Below, one piece after another: positions 1 to 10,494 of a DNA stretch of 64,000 nt. The first letter of the stretch is position 1. Every line of letters begins with the position of its first letter. The position numbers were made by a program, and so were the translations under genes. Where the stretch lies: assembly GCA_021030905.1 (NCBI GenBank), contig JAGFMI010000009.1:682001-746000 (forward strand). Reading direction: 5' to 3'. A model generated the notes under the pieces. It searched no databases. It had not been told where the DNA came from and worked only from the letters and a program-made list of their open reading frames with translations. The stretch is from Pyrenula massariospora (Eukaryota > Ascomycota > Eurotiomycetes > Pyrenulales > Pyrenulaceae).

Positions 1-2010
1 TAGTTGCACGGCAAGAGGAGTGAATCCGACGCTCTGAGAGTCCCCAGCAGGATTGACGGCTAAGAGACGAGAGCGGGCGAGAGCGGCCTTCTGTGTGGCA
101 GGAGTCTGTAATGCTGGCTTGAAAGGCGTCGAATCTGATTGAAGTTCGTCCTCTGACTCTTCCTCTAACGTCAACCGATGAGCACGGAAGAGCTGCTCAT
201 TCAAAGAAAATCGATGCGGAACATGTGTCTCTGAATCCTGTTGAGGGACCGTCTCTTCGGCAGTCTGAGCAATCGTATCTAAGGGTGCAACATCGTCCTT
301 TGGCTGATCGTCTGAAGGGAGACAGTTTGTCTCTACGTCTGTCATGAGCACGTCAGCCTGCTCTGGAAGATCGCTTTGAATGGTTTGCAGTGGCATTTCT
401 TCTTCCATATGGTCGTCTTTTGCAGCTTTCTTGGGTGGCGAGACGCGAACCGGGCTTCTAACATCCAAAACAGAAGCTTCAAAATCAACAACGGCAGGCT
501 CATCCTGGAATGGATCGTCTTCATGAATTTGAAGCGTCGCCTTGGAGTTCGATGGCAATACCCTGACATCTGCAGTTGCAGTCAGGTCCGGAAGATCTGC
601 CATGCTGTTATATTTCGCTGGTGAGAATGGTCGCACTGTGTGCCTTGCGGGAGAAAATAGGCGCTTTGGTGGAGACTGTAGAAGTGAAGCCTTCAAAGGA
701 GATTTAGCTGGCTTGAGTGCCGAATTCTGGAACATAAATGGGTCTATATTGCCTCTCTTCGGAGATTGCTGAAGTGAAGATGGTACATTTTTCACCTGAG
801 GAGTAGCAGATGTTGTCTTCTTTACAGACTGCGGGAGCAAAAATGGTGCTTCGGAACGCTTCGGTGGTGATTTGAGTATATCCTTAAAAGGACTTGGAGG
901 CGGTCGTCGTGGTGGGCTCATCATGACCGCCGAGACTGTCTCCTTAGTAGGTGATTGTGGTGGTACGCTTGCGGTGAATTCTAACTTTCTGATTGGTGAA
1001 GCATTCGTGGCAAGATTGACATGTCGCCTTGGTGACTGCGTCAAAACTCTTAGAGGAGTCTTTCCACCACTTAATTCATCTTCATCCGACTCTACAGAGG
1101 ACGTCGATTTAGCAACCTGTGAGATCTTCTTAGGAGACAAAGGTTTTGGTTGTGTTTCTGGTTCGATTATTTCTTCTTTCTTCGACGCTGCTTTTCGGCC
1201 TCTGGTTGAAGTAGCAGCTTTGCGCACTGGCTTTGCACTCATGCCTTTCGGTTCAGTAACTGTGCCCTTCTTAGATTTGGACTTCTGAGTTGCTAGAGGC
1301 AGATTCTCTTTATCATCGTCTGCAACGTCTTGGAAGGTGACCTTCTTTTTTGGCGCCGTAACGGATTTTGCGGCTGTAGCGGCCGTTCCTCGTGTAGCCA
1401 TGGCACCGCTGCCAGGTCGTGTACGCACAGTCTTCTGCGGCGGCTCAGTGTGCGAGTCGGCGACAGAGGTTGTGGAAGAAGCAGTCTTCTTTGTTCTGCC
1501 TCGAGTCTTAGCGGGTGCTGGTTCTGGTTCAACATTTACTTCGGCTGTCTGGGGCTTTTTTCTCGTTGCTCGTTTCGCTGGCGCGGAAACTTCCTCTTGC
1601 TGCAAGGAATCTCCCTCTTTTGCCTTTACAGCCTTTGCGCGCGTGCTGCTCGTGCTGCTGGTGGCCTTAGAGGTTGTTTTCTTCTTTGGTTCCGGCTTAG
1701 GTTCAGGTACTGGCTGGACTTCATTGTTTTCGTTCAGTGGTGTTATTTTGATCTTGCGCCTCGGGGGTGCTGAAAGTGTTGCTGCTGGCGCTGGAGCGGT
1801 CGCTTTTCTTCCGGGTTTTCTCGGGAGTATCATTTCCTGCTCTTCTTCCTCAATTTCGATTGCTGGCTCAGGTTCTGGCTTCTTTGCAGTCTTTCGTTTC
1901 GACGTCTTGGGCTCATTGAGAGGCAGACCCTCAGAGACTACTCCTTTCTTCGCAGCAGCTCTTGCACGAGTTACCCGCTTGACGGGAGAGGCAGGTGCAG
2001 CTGATGGCAT
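1..2010 (-). CDS. SPxK/R-rich basic nuclear-type protein, 3' end beyond window
   Basis: The ATG at 2010 opens a single frame that stays open to the window edge, giving 670 codons without a stop; the C-terminus lies outside. I checked the frame codon by codon over most of its length. The protein is low-complexity, rich in K, R, P, S and E. Residues about 8-80 contain basic patches and an AT-hook-like RKPGRK. From residue 8 to about 530 there are at least 15 S-P-x-K/R motifs (for example SPVK, SPKK, SPRR, SPIR, SPFK, SPLK, SPAK). Such motifs are the CDK consensus and also resemble the SPKK minor-groove-binding motifs of histone tails. Near the edge the sequence becomes less repetitive (SRLLAVNPAGDSQSVGFTPL), suggesting a conserved C-terminal part. 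A chromatin-associated, cell-cycle-phosphorylated role is inference. I do not recognise a named orthologue; it may be what some fungal annotations call an AT-DNA-binding protein. Confidence 0.75.
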   Translation of the reverse strand, partial: MPSAAPASPVKRVTRARAAAKKGVVSEGLPLNEPKTSKRKTAKKPEPEPAIEIEEEEQEMILPRKPGRKATAPAPAATLSAPPRRKIKITPLNENNEVQPVPEPKPEPKKKTTSKATSSTSSTRAKAVKAKEGDSLQQEEVSAPAKRATRKKPQTAEVNVEPEPAPAKTRGRTKKTASSTTSVADSHTEPPQKTVRTRPGSGAMATRGTAATAAKSVTAPKKKVTFQDVADDDKENLPLATQKSKSKKGTVTEPKGMSAKPVRKAATSTRGRKAASKKEEIIEPETQPKPLSPKKISQVAKSTSSVESDEDELSGGKTPLRVLTQSPRRHVNLATNASPIRKLEFTASVPPQSPTKETVSAVMMSPPRRPPPSPFKDILKSPPKRSEAPFLLPQSVKKTTSATPQVKNVPSSLQQSPKRGNIDPFMFQNSALKPAKSPLKASLLQSPPKRLFSPARHTVRPFSPAKYNSMADLPDLTATADVRVLPSNSKATLQIHEDDPFQDEPAVVDFEASVLDVRSPVRVSPPKKAAKDDHMEEEMPLQTIQSDLPEQADVLMTDVETNCLPSDDQPKDDVAPLDTIAQTAEETVPQQDSETHVPHRFSLNEQLFRAHRLTLEEESEDELQSDSTPFKPALQTPATQKAALARSRLLAVNPAGDSQSVGFTPLAVQL

Positions 2011-2626
2011 TTTGGTTGGTGGATCGCGGTGACCTCGAATGTTGGCAGGGTCGGACTTGCAAAGTCTACATAAGAACAATCAGGCCTAATTTCGACCTTC
2101 AGGGTGAATTCGTCCAAATTGTCAAGAGGAATGTTGCAAAGAACGAGCTCGGAGTTTGCATTGATAATTGACCGATGGTTGTTGATTGTTTTCCATAACG
2201 TGACCGAAAGCGTCGTTGCCTATAGCAACCAAACTTCAAGTGGCGAAGATCTCCGCGCTCTCCATCTCAGCTTTGACTCCCCCACACGTATGATGTCGCG
2301 GGTAAGCGCCTCACCTCAGCCTTGCTCATTGATAGTCAATCACGCCACAGTCATGGAAATCCGGATGCCTTTCGCAAGGCTGCGAAGGTCATTCTCGTGG
2401 CCACAAAAGCTGCTTTTTCACTGCTCGACCACCCACCACGATACTAGCCGTGCTGTCAGCTTCCTTAATCTCGCGAGTTGTTAGCAAAATTGTTCCTCTA
2501 ACCCTTTTATTCCCTACCATCTGTCTGCTACCTTTCTTTTCGTACCATTCTACCTATAACGTCTAGACATATCTTGCTTGCTACGTTAAACATGCTATTC
2601 AAGCGTCCCCTATTCTACCGGTTTCA
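2011..2626. promoter_or_regulatory. Divergent intergenic region, presumed promoters
   Basis: This 616-bp gap lies between two divergent start codons (2010 minus, 2627 plus). A 126-codon plus-strand frame inside it has no recognisable protein character. The 150 bp before 2627 is pyrimidine-rich, typical of fungal transcription start regions. No specific operator was identified. Confidence 0.4.
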
Positions 2627-5230
2627 ATGATGTCGGCCATCAGATTCCTGAAAGGCTTTATCCTACCTATCGCACGCCTCAAATATTTTCTTCGTGCTTC
2701 AGGGTTCGAGCTAATAAACACGCTCTTACGCCCTTGGGCTCCTTATGAACCGCCTATATCTGCTCTGTATCGCTCTCACTGGATTGCTTTGAGCCGCTGT
2801 GTAATTCACATCTTTCTGATCGTTGTCTTTTCTTTCCTTCTATGGGTGAACTACAGAAAGATGTACCTCGGGCCTGGGCTTTCGACACTGCAGTCCGATG
2901 ATTGCATTCTTGCTCTATTTCAAATTGCGGCTAAGGTGTTAGAGCTCATGTCGGTTGGGAGTCTAACAACAATAGTGCTCCATGTGTTGAGGCACTATTT
3001 GATAAGGGAAGGTACATTATTTGGACTTCTAGGCTCAGGAGTGTTCTTCAGCCAAGCTAACTATTTTTGGAGCCTGGAATTTCTTGCAGGTATAATGCAC
3101 CTACGAAAAAGCTGGAGACACTTGATGTTACTTATCACCATCAGCGTGGCTGCAGTGCTTGCTTTGTTCGTTGCCCCAGCAGTAGCAATTCTGCTACAGC
3201 CCCGTGCTCAGAGTGCACCGGCTGGAGGAACAGATTATTTCCTTCCTGCTGCACCTGATCAGATTTGGCCAAGTCTTATTAACGGTTCCGATGAGCTTCA
3301 AGAATGCTTTACGGAAGCTGCATCACAATACCTGATATATCCGAGTGCGGGCTATGAAGATCTTCGTAACTTTTTCAGGAGCTTCAACTACAGATTTCCG
3401 CCTCCACGAATGATGATGGACAGCGAATTCTCCATCAAAGGCATTATAATAGAAGGTGCTGGGGCCAAATTTCCCCGCGTAACAAGTTATGGCACAACCA
3501 GGGGTTTAAACCCAGACACTGTCAAGACTCAGCCAAATGCACTTACAGCAATTTTGCAAGATTCTCTGACTGCGGATTGGCGTGACATATTAAAGGCGTG
3601 GTCAGGAAGCCCGTTAGCTCCAGCTCACCAATACAGGTACTCTGGCCGGTTTATATCAAGGGTGAGGACTACAAGCCCCGTTGTACATGTACGATGCAGT
3701 CCTGCTCAAAATCTTTCTGCGGATCAATATATGGTTGACTTTCCGGTCAAGTCGTGGAGCCCTACACGTGATTTGTCAGATGAGGGGAGCTTTTTGTGGC
3801 AAGAAGCAAAGTCATACAACGCATCGAATTTAAGCGCAAATTTAACCCAAGAACTACAAACGCACTGGACTTCACTCCCTACTGACCGTTTCGGCGCTGT
3901 TAGCGGCGGGGTTATCTTGCAATTTCCATGGGAATCATCGGATCAGTCAAGAGCCGTCATTGGCTGCTCTGTCAGTGCATCATGGATTTCCGGCCACCTC
4001 ATATCAGACACTTTAATAGACACAGCTGCTTGGCACTTTCTAAATTGGCAGGAGTCGACTGATGTCTTGAGCTCTAATAATCACATAAGGAACGACCTAA
4101 ACGCATCTTCGGACGAGGCTGCTCACTACCATCGGCTCATCACTATCCGCAATAGCTGGTTCAAGTCCTTGACGATCGCGCCGCGCTGCGATGAATGTCC
4201 TAGCAAACAGCGTTCGCTCAACGTGCTGCAGCGTATCTTCCACGAAGTTGGCATTTCAACCGCTCTCGACAATCTGCGAGCACAACCTCAGCAACAGTAT
4301 GACAGCTCATCTGATTCATGCGTCTCCGTGCCTCCTCAAAATAGCACACCATCGGTCGATCTCTGGAACACCCCCGGCACCTTCCCCGGAGCCAAGCAAA
4401 ATCTCACAACCGCCTGTAATAACTACGTGAAGAATACCCTCATCGAACTCATTCTCGCCTCCCTGTTCGCTGACGGCCTCTCGCGTCATGGCAGCCGTCA
4501 CGCTTTCGTCCCTGAAACCCTTGGGCCAAACCCTTTCGCTTGGACTCTCCGCACACTTCCCAAATCCCCTACATTCTCCACATCTATGCTCTCCAATAAC
4601 CCTCGCCAAAACCCTATCCTCCTGCCTCCCCCAAACTCCACTTTCCCGACTCTTCGCATGAGCACTTTTGTCTATGGCTATACCTACTCCGCCGACAGGG
4701 TCTCTGACCACCTCGCCGCAGCAGTCCTGGCACTGTACATCGCCGTTGCGAGTCTATACGTGGCCTGGACGATGGTACGGGGCGTGACGAGCAGCGCGTG
4801 GGACACGGTCACGGAGCTCGTCGCGCTCGCGCTGGGGATGGAGGGATGTGGGGCCGGGGTCGAGAGGCTGGGGACCTACAGGAAGATTGTGAGAGTCAGA
4901 GCCGTGAAAGATGAGGAAGAGGCGGCAAAAGGAAATGAGAGGCTTGCGCTTGTGGTGTGCGATGGGGCAGAGGCGCATAGAAATGGCGTATCCGATGGTA
5001 TTCGGTCGACTGCGTTCACAGCTGCTACTGTGGCTGCACCAGATGCAATTTTGCCGACTGTCATGCAACGGAGGGACAATGCATCCGAAGAATTGAAGTT
5101 GACGAGCCTGACGGATACAGTGGGGGCGATGCCGAGCTTGATTCATCGCTATCCCGACTCCGAGGACGTTTTCCGGGGCAAGTCAAAAGTCAAGTATAAA
5201 AAGGTTGAGGTTGGTAAGAAGTATTTGTAA
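2627..5230 (+). CDS. Large fungal multi-pass membrane protein with extracellular domain, function unknown
   Basis: A single exon of 867 codons, starting at tandem ATGs (2627). Hydrophobic segments suggest membrane helices near residues 58-77 (IHIFLIVVFSFLLWV), in the region 90-125, around 170-195 (LMLLITISVAAVLALFVAPA), and near the C-terminus before about residue 725 (LAAAVLALYIAVASLYVAW). Between the third and last helices lies a roughly 500-residue hydrophilic domain with several N-x-S/T sites and paired cysteines, consistent with a glycosylated lumenal or extracellular face. A tail of about 140 residues follows. This architecture (N-terminal helices, long glycosylated ectodomain, one distal helix) is common among uncharacterised Pezizomycotina membrane proteins. 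No catalytic motif was seen. Antisense frames over 4316-5146 are shadows. The function is unknown. Confidence 0.8.
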   Translation: MMSAIRFLKGFILPIARLKYFLRASGFELINTLLRPWAPYEPPISALYRSHWIALSRCVIHIFLIVVFSFLLWVNYRKMYLGPGLSTLQSDDCILALFQIAAKVLELMSVGSLTTIVLHVLRHYLIREGTLFGLLGSGVFFSQANYFWSLEFLAGIMHLRKSWRHLMLLITISVAAVLALFVAPAVAILLQPRAQSAPAGGTDYFLPAAPDQIWPSLINGSDELQECFTEAASQYLIYPSAGYEDLRNFFRSFNYRFPPPRMMMDSEFSIKGIIIEGAGAKFPRVTSYGTTRGLNPDTVKTQPNALTAILQDSLTADWRDILKAWSGSPLAPAHQYRYSGRFISRVRTTSPVVHVRCSPAQNLSADQYMVDFPVKSWSPTRDLSDEGSFLWQEAKSYNASNLSANLTQELQTHWTSLPTDRFGAVSGGVILQFPWESSDQSRAVIGCSVSASWISGHLISDTLIDTAAWHFLNWQESTDVLSSNNHIRNDLNASSDEAAHYHRLITIRNSWFKSLTIAPRCDECPSKQRSLNVLQRIFHEVGISTALDNLRAQPQQQYDSSSDSCVSVPPQNSTPSVDLWNTPGTFPGAKQNLTTACNNYVKNTLIELILASLFADGLSRHGSRHAFVPETLGPNPFAWTLRTLPKSPTFSTSMLSNNPRQNPILLPPPNSTFPTLRMSTFVYGYTYSADRVSDHLAAAVLALYIAVASLYVAWTMVRGVTSSAWDTVTELVALALGMEGCGAGVERLGTYRKIVRVRAVKDEEEAAKGNERLALVVCDGAEAHRNGVSDGIRSTAFTAATVAAPDAILPTVMQRRDNASEELKLTSLTDTVGAMPSLIHRYPDSEDVFRGKSKVKYKKVEVGKKYL

Positions 5231-5728
5231 CACGCGCTAGAGGAGAAACGTTGGGCTTTTCTACCAATTCCTTCTGCACCTTGAAATTCCAGGTCTTTTG
5301 CTTCTCAATATGTTGTTCTAAAGATGATGCTAGGCTAATTGATATATCTTAGAATTAAATATTATTTCGAACTGTTTCCTCCTAAGTATTGCTCTCTCCT
5401 AGTAACTGCAGCATGACGTCTCACTCCTCAGGAGACTAACATAGGATTTAAAAATCGATGCCCATGTGGATTACGTGTAGAGGTAATCGCGAGACCTTCC
5501 AAGGTATGACTTCTCCCACCCAGCCTCGATTAGAAACTAGGCCACTTTACAGCCGTCTAGAATTCATCTCAACTATTCTTCAAAGATCTATCAATTTAAT
5601 CTTCTATTACGATTCAAGCCTCCGCGGGCTTAGAACAGCCACACCCAACCCATGTCAAGCCCTCCCTCTCACCTCCCACCACTCAAACCACCTTACCGCC
5701 TTCCCCTACCCCAACCCATAACCTTTCC
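5231..5728. other. Convergent 3' intergenic region
   Basis: This gap separates the 3' ends of the membrane-protein gene (plus) and the MFS gene (minus). The first half is AT-rich, as expected for 3' untranslated and polyadenylation sequence; the last 90 bp is C-rich. No gene was seen. Confidence 0.4.
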
Positions 5729-7424
5729 CTACCCACCACCCTCCCTGACCACCCAACTAACCCCCCACCCCACCGCGGCGACCCCCGCCATCACCCACCA
5801 AACAACCCCCATCACCTCCCCCCTCATCCCCTCCCCCAGTCCCCACCCCGCCACCACCGGCCCCACCGTCCTCCCCGCACTACTCACGCTCTGCGCCACC
5901 CCGTGGATCGTCCCCAACACCCTCGCATCGGGACACGCATTGTTGACCAGGATGATCGCGCCGGGGAGCGCGAACGTGCGCGACAGGACCTGCAAGCTCA
6001 GCACGCCGACCAGCGCGGGCCACAGAATGTACGACTCGGATGGTGGGGGGAGGAGGACGAGGAAGGGCATAAGCGCATACGCGAGCGGGGAGAAGGGGAG
6101 GAAGAGGCGGTACGCCGTCAGAGTGCCGAGGCGGGCGTGCAGACGGGGGTAGGCGAGGAGTTGGAGGGGGAGGCCGAGGAGGCCGAGGGTGGCGGTGGCG
6201 AGGCCGACGGTTTGCGGGGGGAGGGCGAGGCCGCCGGTGAAGTGTGCGAGGGAGAGGGGGTGGTGGGTGGGGAGGGCGCGGGGCGCGGGGAGGAGGATGA
6301 AGAGGAGGGAGTTGAAGGCGGAGATGTGGAGGGCGAGGAGGAGGTGGAGGAGGAGGGTGAGGAGGACGTTGGGGGGGAAGATTTGGCGGATGGGGAGGGG
6401 GGTTGGTCGGGATAGTGGGGGGTGGGGGAGCTTGAAGGAGGGGGAACGGGGTGAGTTGGTGGGGTTGAGGGGTGATAGGTCGATCGCGGCGGTCGATGAG
6501 GTGGGCTCGTCGTCGGTTTGCAGCTGCGTGTATTCGTGTATTGGGCGACGGAGGATTAGTCTGGCGAGAAATTTTCCGGCCTGGCGGCCATAGTCTGGCT
6601 TTTGTCTTCGAGCTTCGAGAGTTTCGTCAAGGCCGAGGATGACGCCTGCTGCAGACATAGTGATAAAGCAGGCGCTGACCACGTTTGGGAGTGCGTACGG
6701 CCACGTCTTCATCCATCCTACGCCTGCTTCCCTTCCAAGAAAAGAATGCGGTCCAAAGATCGATGGAAAGCTATGAACGGGATCGGCGAGGATTCCTCCG
6801 AGGACAGGGCCTATTATAACACCAATGTTGAAGCACATTGGTAACAACAGGAACGCTCTGGATTGATATCTACAACCAATTAGCTAGCACACATTTTCAT
6901 ATTCTCTATTAGACCAACTTTTTCTCCCTGACCTGAAAGTGATCAGTGTCAGTTCCTATTTCAGAGGACATGCGATCTACACTTACAATCTCTGAAATCA
7001 TTGTTCTGAGCACGCCTACATTGCCATGGAGCGCCCCTCCTAGCGATCGAAAGATCACCGCTTGTGCAAACGACCTAGAAAAACCAAATCCTAAAGCCGA
7101 TAGGCCAGTACCGAAAAGTCCTATCAACAGTACCCTCTTCCGCCCAATCTTTTCTGAATCGGCAGCTCTGCCCCATAACACGGCTGTAAAAAATTGAGCG
7201 GCCGTAAACGAAGCTTGTAAAAGGCCCACTTGGGAAGAGATGGTAGCATCTGAGAGGCTAGGGTCAAATGACTTCAATTGATAGAAGAGATATGCCGAGA
7301 GGGAGGTTTGGGTCAATGGCTCGGACAGCCGAGCAATTGTGAGTACTGCAAGTTGACTTTTACGTGGCAAAGATTTCCATGTCACGGGCTCCTCTTTTGA
7401 GGCGCGCTCGTCAGCTGAGTGCAT
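5729..7424 (-). CDS. MFS transporter (DHA1-type, YCR023C/ZIFL-like)
   Basis: Three exons are proposed: 7424-6987, a 14-nt micro-exon 6932-6919, and 6869-5729, separated by introns of 54 nt (GTAAGT..CAG) and 49 nt (GTTGGT..TAG). Joined, they encode 530 aa and restore the continuous family segment SEIVREKKYQSRAFLLLPMC. Features include the loop 2-3 signature GRAADSEKIGRKRVLLIG (about residues 84-101), the motif RSLGGALHGNVGVLRTMISE, and GPVLGGILADP after helix 5. About twelve hydrophobic segments are split by a long central cytoplasmic loop rich in S and P. The family (DHA1, drug:H+ antiporter, including plant zinc-induced-facilitator-like proteins and yeast YCR023C) exports small molecules in exchange for protons. 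The substrate cannot be told from sequence. The third exon is strongly GC-biased, which produces spurious antisense Glu/Gly-rich frames. The micro-exon boundaries rest on phase and conservation. Confidence 0.88.
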
Positions 7425-8506
7425 ACTCGAAGCAATCTTTGCACCATGTCCAAAAAAAATAGGAACTCAAAGAAGATCACAGAGATATCTCAGATAAGTG
7501 ACCTACAAGTACACGCACAGGTTAGGGAAAATCCTGGTGCGGGACGATGCGCATATGATAACCGTCCCTGGCTCCAGCAAGATAGGGCATCGAGAACTAA
7601 ATTTTCGATGAGCTTTTCCATATAATCCCGGAACTCTTGCAGACTCCACTATTTCCTTGTGACGGGGCTAACGATTGGTACATCAACAAATGATGATGGC
7701 AAGGTCCTGCAGGTTACGAAATACGAAAGCATTCGCACTTTATCCAGCTAGGTATGGAAGCGAGGCGTTGCCCCACGTTTAGTGCGGGAGTCTCCAACAA
7801 TTCGGATCACGGTGCCGGTTGGGGAAGCAGAAAGGCTTGATCAGACTTTACGAGACCTTCAACAAGGCAAACAGTTGTTTGCAATACAAGATCTAAGGTG
7901 TGTAGAAAGTGGAGATGTGCTATGGCTCAGCGGCCCAACCGTTGGATAACTTCAATCCACACATGCTTGCAGGAGCCAAGAAAGTTGCTACTGACTGTGT
8001 TAATTGTATTGCAGAAACCTGAGGAAAACCGTTTGTCGCTCTATGTGCAAAACAGGATTGGATTTATGAGACTCCAGAGAAACCGCAGTTTAATTGCAAG
8101 AAATGATAAGGATGATGTGCAGGGTGAAACGAATCCCCGAGCCCACGCATTAGGACACGGCGTCAGAGAGCCCTGCCTCCAACGTCAATCTTGGATTGTG
8201 CTTGAGATGTAGCAAGAAGATAAGTACTTCTTGCTCATGTGCCTTTGCTGTAATGTATTTTTGAAGCGACAATCCACCCATGAATTCGATAGGGTCAAAA
8301 ATCTCTTGTCAGAGGAAAGGAGAGCTCGGTGTAGAGTAAGACAGTGGAGTGAAAGCCATGAAAAGGTAAGTAAATATTTTGTGACAGTAGCACTCGTTAA
8401 GGGGCTGAAGGTCAACAACGTGTTTCCAGATGATGCGACGCTCCTGACCAGACAAAGTGGAACTCCATATACAAACGTTGACCAAGCTCATTAATTTTAT
8501 CATTTC
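7425..8506. other. Intergenic region without a supported gene
   Basis: This 1.08-kb stretch contains the upstream region of the MFS gene and the 3' region of URI1. The few short frames (up to 104 codons, 7898-8212) lack family resemblance and splice-linked partners. Confidence 0.35.
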
Positions 8507-10213
8507 TCATCTAAGCCTTGCAGCTTTGAAACGGCTCACTTTCTCTTGTGGTTCATCCTTCCATACCTTTTCTTCTGCTGGTTCTGTTTCATCTGTAAAC
8601 CCACCTTGACGAGCAATCATTCGATTCCGCAACCTATGGTACTCACCTGCAATTTCCTTTTGGTGAAGGCTGGCGTCCACTTCGTCCATGGTGGGAGGCT
8701 TAGACTTAAGGGTAGACGGCGAACGTTCTACTACCATATTGGATTGTATCTGTTCGGTCAGTGGAGGTGGATTAGCATTGGTTAGGGCTTCCATGTCTTC
8801 GGAGACTTTGTCCGAGGTCAGTCCAGGTTTAGATCGTGTAGCTTTGAACCTTGAAACTTTCTGTGCGGGCCGCTCCGGTAAAACAACATTCGGCGTTGAA
8901 TTACCATCCCCTTCGGACACAGAATCAGAGACAGCGGGCGCAGGCCTTTTCTTGATTGTCTTCAAGGACTTCTGGTTCCTCGAGACTGGTTCCGGATCAG
9001 GTGCAATATCGAGATCCTTTGCGAAGGAAACTTTCTTCGATTTCTTTGACTTTTTGCTATTTGACGAGCTTTCTTCCGGATCTGGCGTAATAGATTGATT
9101 CTTCTGTCTGTTCAACTCAGGCTGAATCTCCTGTGGTAGGCATTTTGGGTTCGGACCAATATTTTGCAGATCGTTCTTATTCAGCTTCCTCTCCAATGCT
9201 AGCATTTCCTGGCGATAGGCTTCAGTGAGCGGACTTTTCAGGTTGCGACCATATTCATCTTCAGCGTCGCTGTCTTCACTGTCATCAAGATTCAAATCCT
9301 CTTCATCCATGAAGTCGTGGATAGACGCGTCGCTGTCATTATCTTGGCCATCTTCTTCTAGTTCGAGCTCTGCCACAATAGCACCAAGTTCACCACGGGA
9401 ATATTCCAGCATATCTTGCCGTAACTCAGCATCCTCTGGCGACTCATCAGAAGGCACCCGGGGAGAAGAATCGTTAGAGCCTGAGCTCAAATTTGCATCA
9501 TCGTCTTTGTGGGCCGCTTCCGGCAATAATGCAGTTTGAGATACGCGCTCAGATCTGAATTCCTGGCCACTCTTTGCAGAGTGCGCCTGAGTCTGTCGCT
9601 TTCCATCAATACCTTGAGACTCGGTTTCATCTTTTGTGGACTTGACAACCCCGTCAGAAATCAGAATATCTTTTACTCCAGCTTTCTGGAGCACCTCTAC
9701 AATATCAGGGGCAGCGCTATCTGCCGCCTTGACGGAACTTGAAAGAACGTTTCCGTTCTCGTCGAGCTCTTCCGTGATTTCAGTTAGGGGAAGCGCAGCC
9801 TCATCCCGATAATCTTCATTTTCAACAAGGAGTAAAGCATTTCGCTTCTGCTGTGCCTCACTAAGCTGCCGTTTGAGTGTGCCTATGTTGCGCGTGACAT
9901 ATTCTAGACGATTTGAAAGCCGATTTACGACTTGCAAGGGGTGTTGTTTTTCATCGCCAATGATAGACTTGATGTCCTTGTCGTCGAGAGATTCGGCACG
10001 AAAGTCCCGCGCGATCGCCAGCATGTCATCTGCAGACGAATCATGTGGAAGTGAGGAGATTTCCTCTCTCAGCCCTTCATACTCAATCTCCCAAGACTGC
10101 CAATGTCGGAGAGCTTTTTTGTAATTTGAAATATTCTCTTCGAGATTCGCTAGTTGGTGATCAATCTTTTTCAAGGCAGAAGAAGCAATCTCAGCAGATT
10201 TCTGGTCCGCCAT
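8507..10213 (-). CDS. URI1: Unconventional prefoldin URI1/BUD27-like protein (DUF3835)
   Basis: A single exon of 568 aa. The frame extends three codons further upstream, but the first true ATG is at 10213 (MADQKSAEIASSALKKID). Residues about 5-130 are heptad-rich coiled coil, as in the prefoldin-alpha fold of URI/Bud27. The middle (about 200-470) is acidic and low-complexity, with D/E runs and basic KKSKKSKK. The C-terminus carries a DUF3835-type segment around the motif GEYHRLRNRMIARQGGF, followed by VSRFKAARL, a phrase that also occurs earlier as KVSRFKATR. In yeast and humans URI binds the RNA polymerase subunit Rpb5, takes part in R2TP/prefoldin-like assembly of RNA polymerases and links TOR signalling to translation. 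The assignment rests on the combination of N-terminal coiled coil and C-terminal DUF3835. It shares a 281-bp divergent promoter with TFB3, a TFIIH subunit. Confidence 0.85.
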   Translation of the reverse strand: MADQKSAEIASSALKKIDHQLANLEENISNYKKALRHWQSWEIEYEGLREEISSLPHDSSADDMLAIARDFRAESLDDKDIKSIIGDEKQHPLQVVNRLSNRLEYVTRNIGTLKRQLSEAQQKRNALLLVENEDYRDEAALPLTEITEELDENGNVLSSSVKAADSAAPDIVEVLQKAGVKDILISDGVVKSTKDETESQGIDGKRQTQAHSAKSGQEFRSERVSQTALLPEAAHKDDDANLSSGSNDSSPRVPSDESPEDAELRQDMLEYSRGELGAIVAELELEEDGQDNDSDASIHDFMDEEDLNLDDSEDSDAEDEYGRNLKSPLTEAYRQEMLALERKLNKNDLQNIGPNPKCLPQEIQPELNRQKNQSITPDPEESSSNSKKSKKSKKVSFAKDLDIAPDPEPVSRNQKSLKTIKKRPAPAVSDSVSEGDGNSTPNVVLPERPAQKVSRFKATRSKPGLTSDKVSEDMEALTNANPPPLTEQIQSNMVVERSPSTLKSKPPTMDEVDASLHQKEIAGEYHRLRNRMIARQGGFTDETEPAEEKVWKDEPQEKVSRFKAARLR

Positions 10214-10494
10214 TGTAGGCAAGAGGTCGCTCCTTTTCTCAATAAGTCAATTTGACACGAAAATTGTATAGTAAAGGTTCACGGAAGATTCAACACTCAT
10301 CATTGTTTATGTGGAAATGCGGAGGACAAACGTAGGCAGTTTCTGCGGAGCATTTTCCCCTCCGATTGGTCAGCCTTGCCACCCAGCCTTTAAATTATGA
10401 TCTCGGTCTCTACACCCTCATTCACAACTTCTCGCCAACTTCTTTGCACAGGCGAGGTAACTTGCCATGGTCCGTGTACAAGAAAGTATTCAAG
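10214..10494. promoter_or_regulatory. Divergent promoter between URI1 and TFB3
   Basis: The two start codons are only 281 bp apart on opposite strands. An inverted CCAAT box (ATTGG) lies at 10365-10369, a site type bound by the fungal HAP/CBF complex. Co-regulation of two RNA-polymerase-II-related genes is possible but is inference. Confidence 0.45.

Noticed and set aside
5903-6593. Long Glu/Gly-rich plus-strand open frames
   Set aside because: They are antisense to the GC-biased third exon of the MFS transporter and have the low-complexity composition expected from reading its codons backwards.
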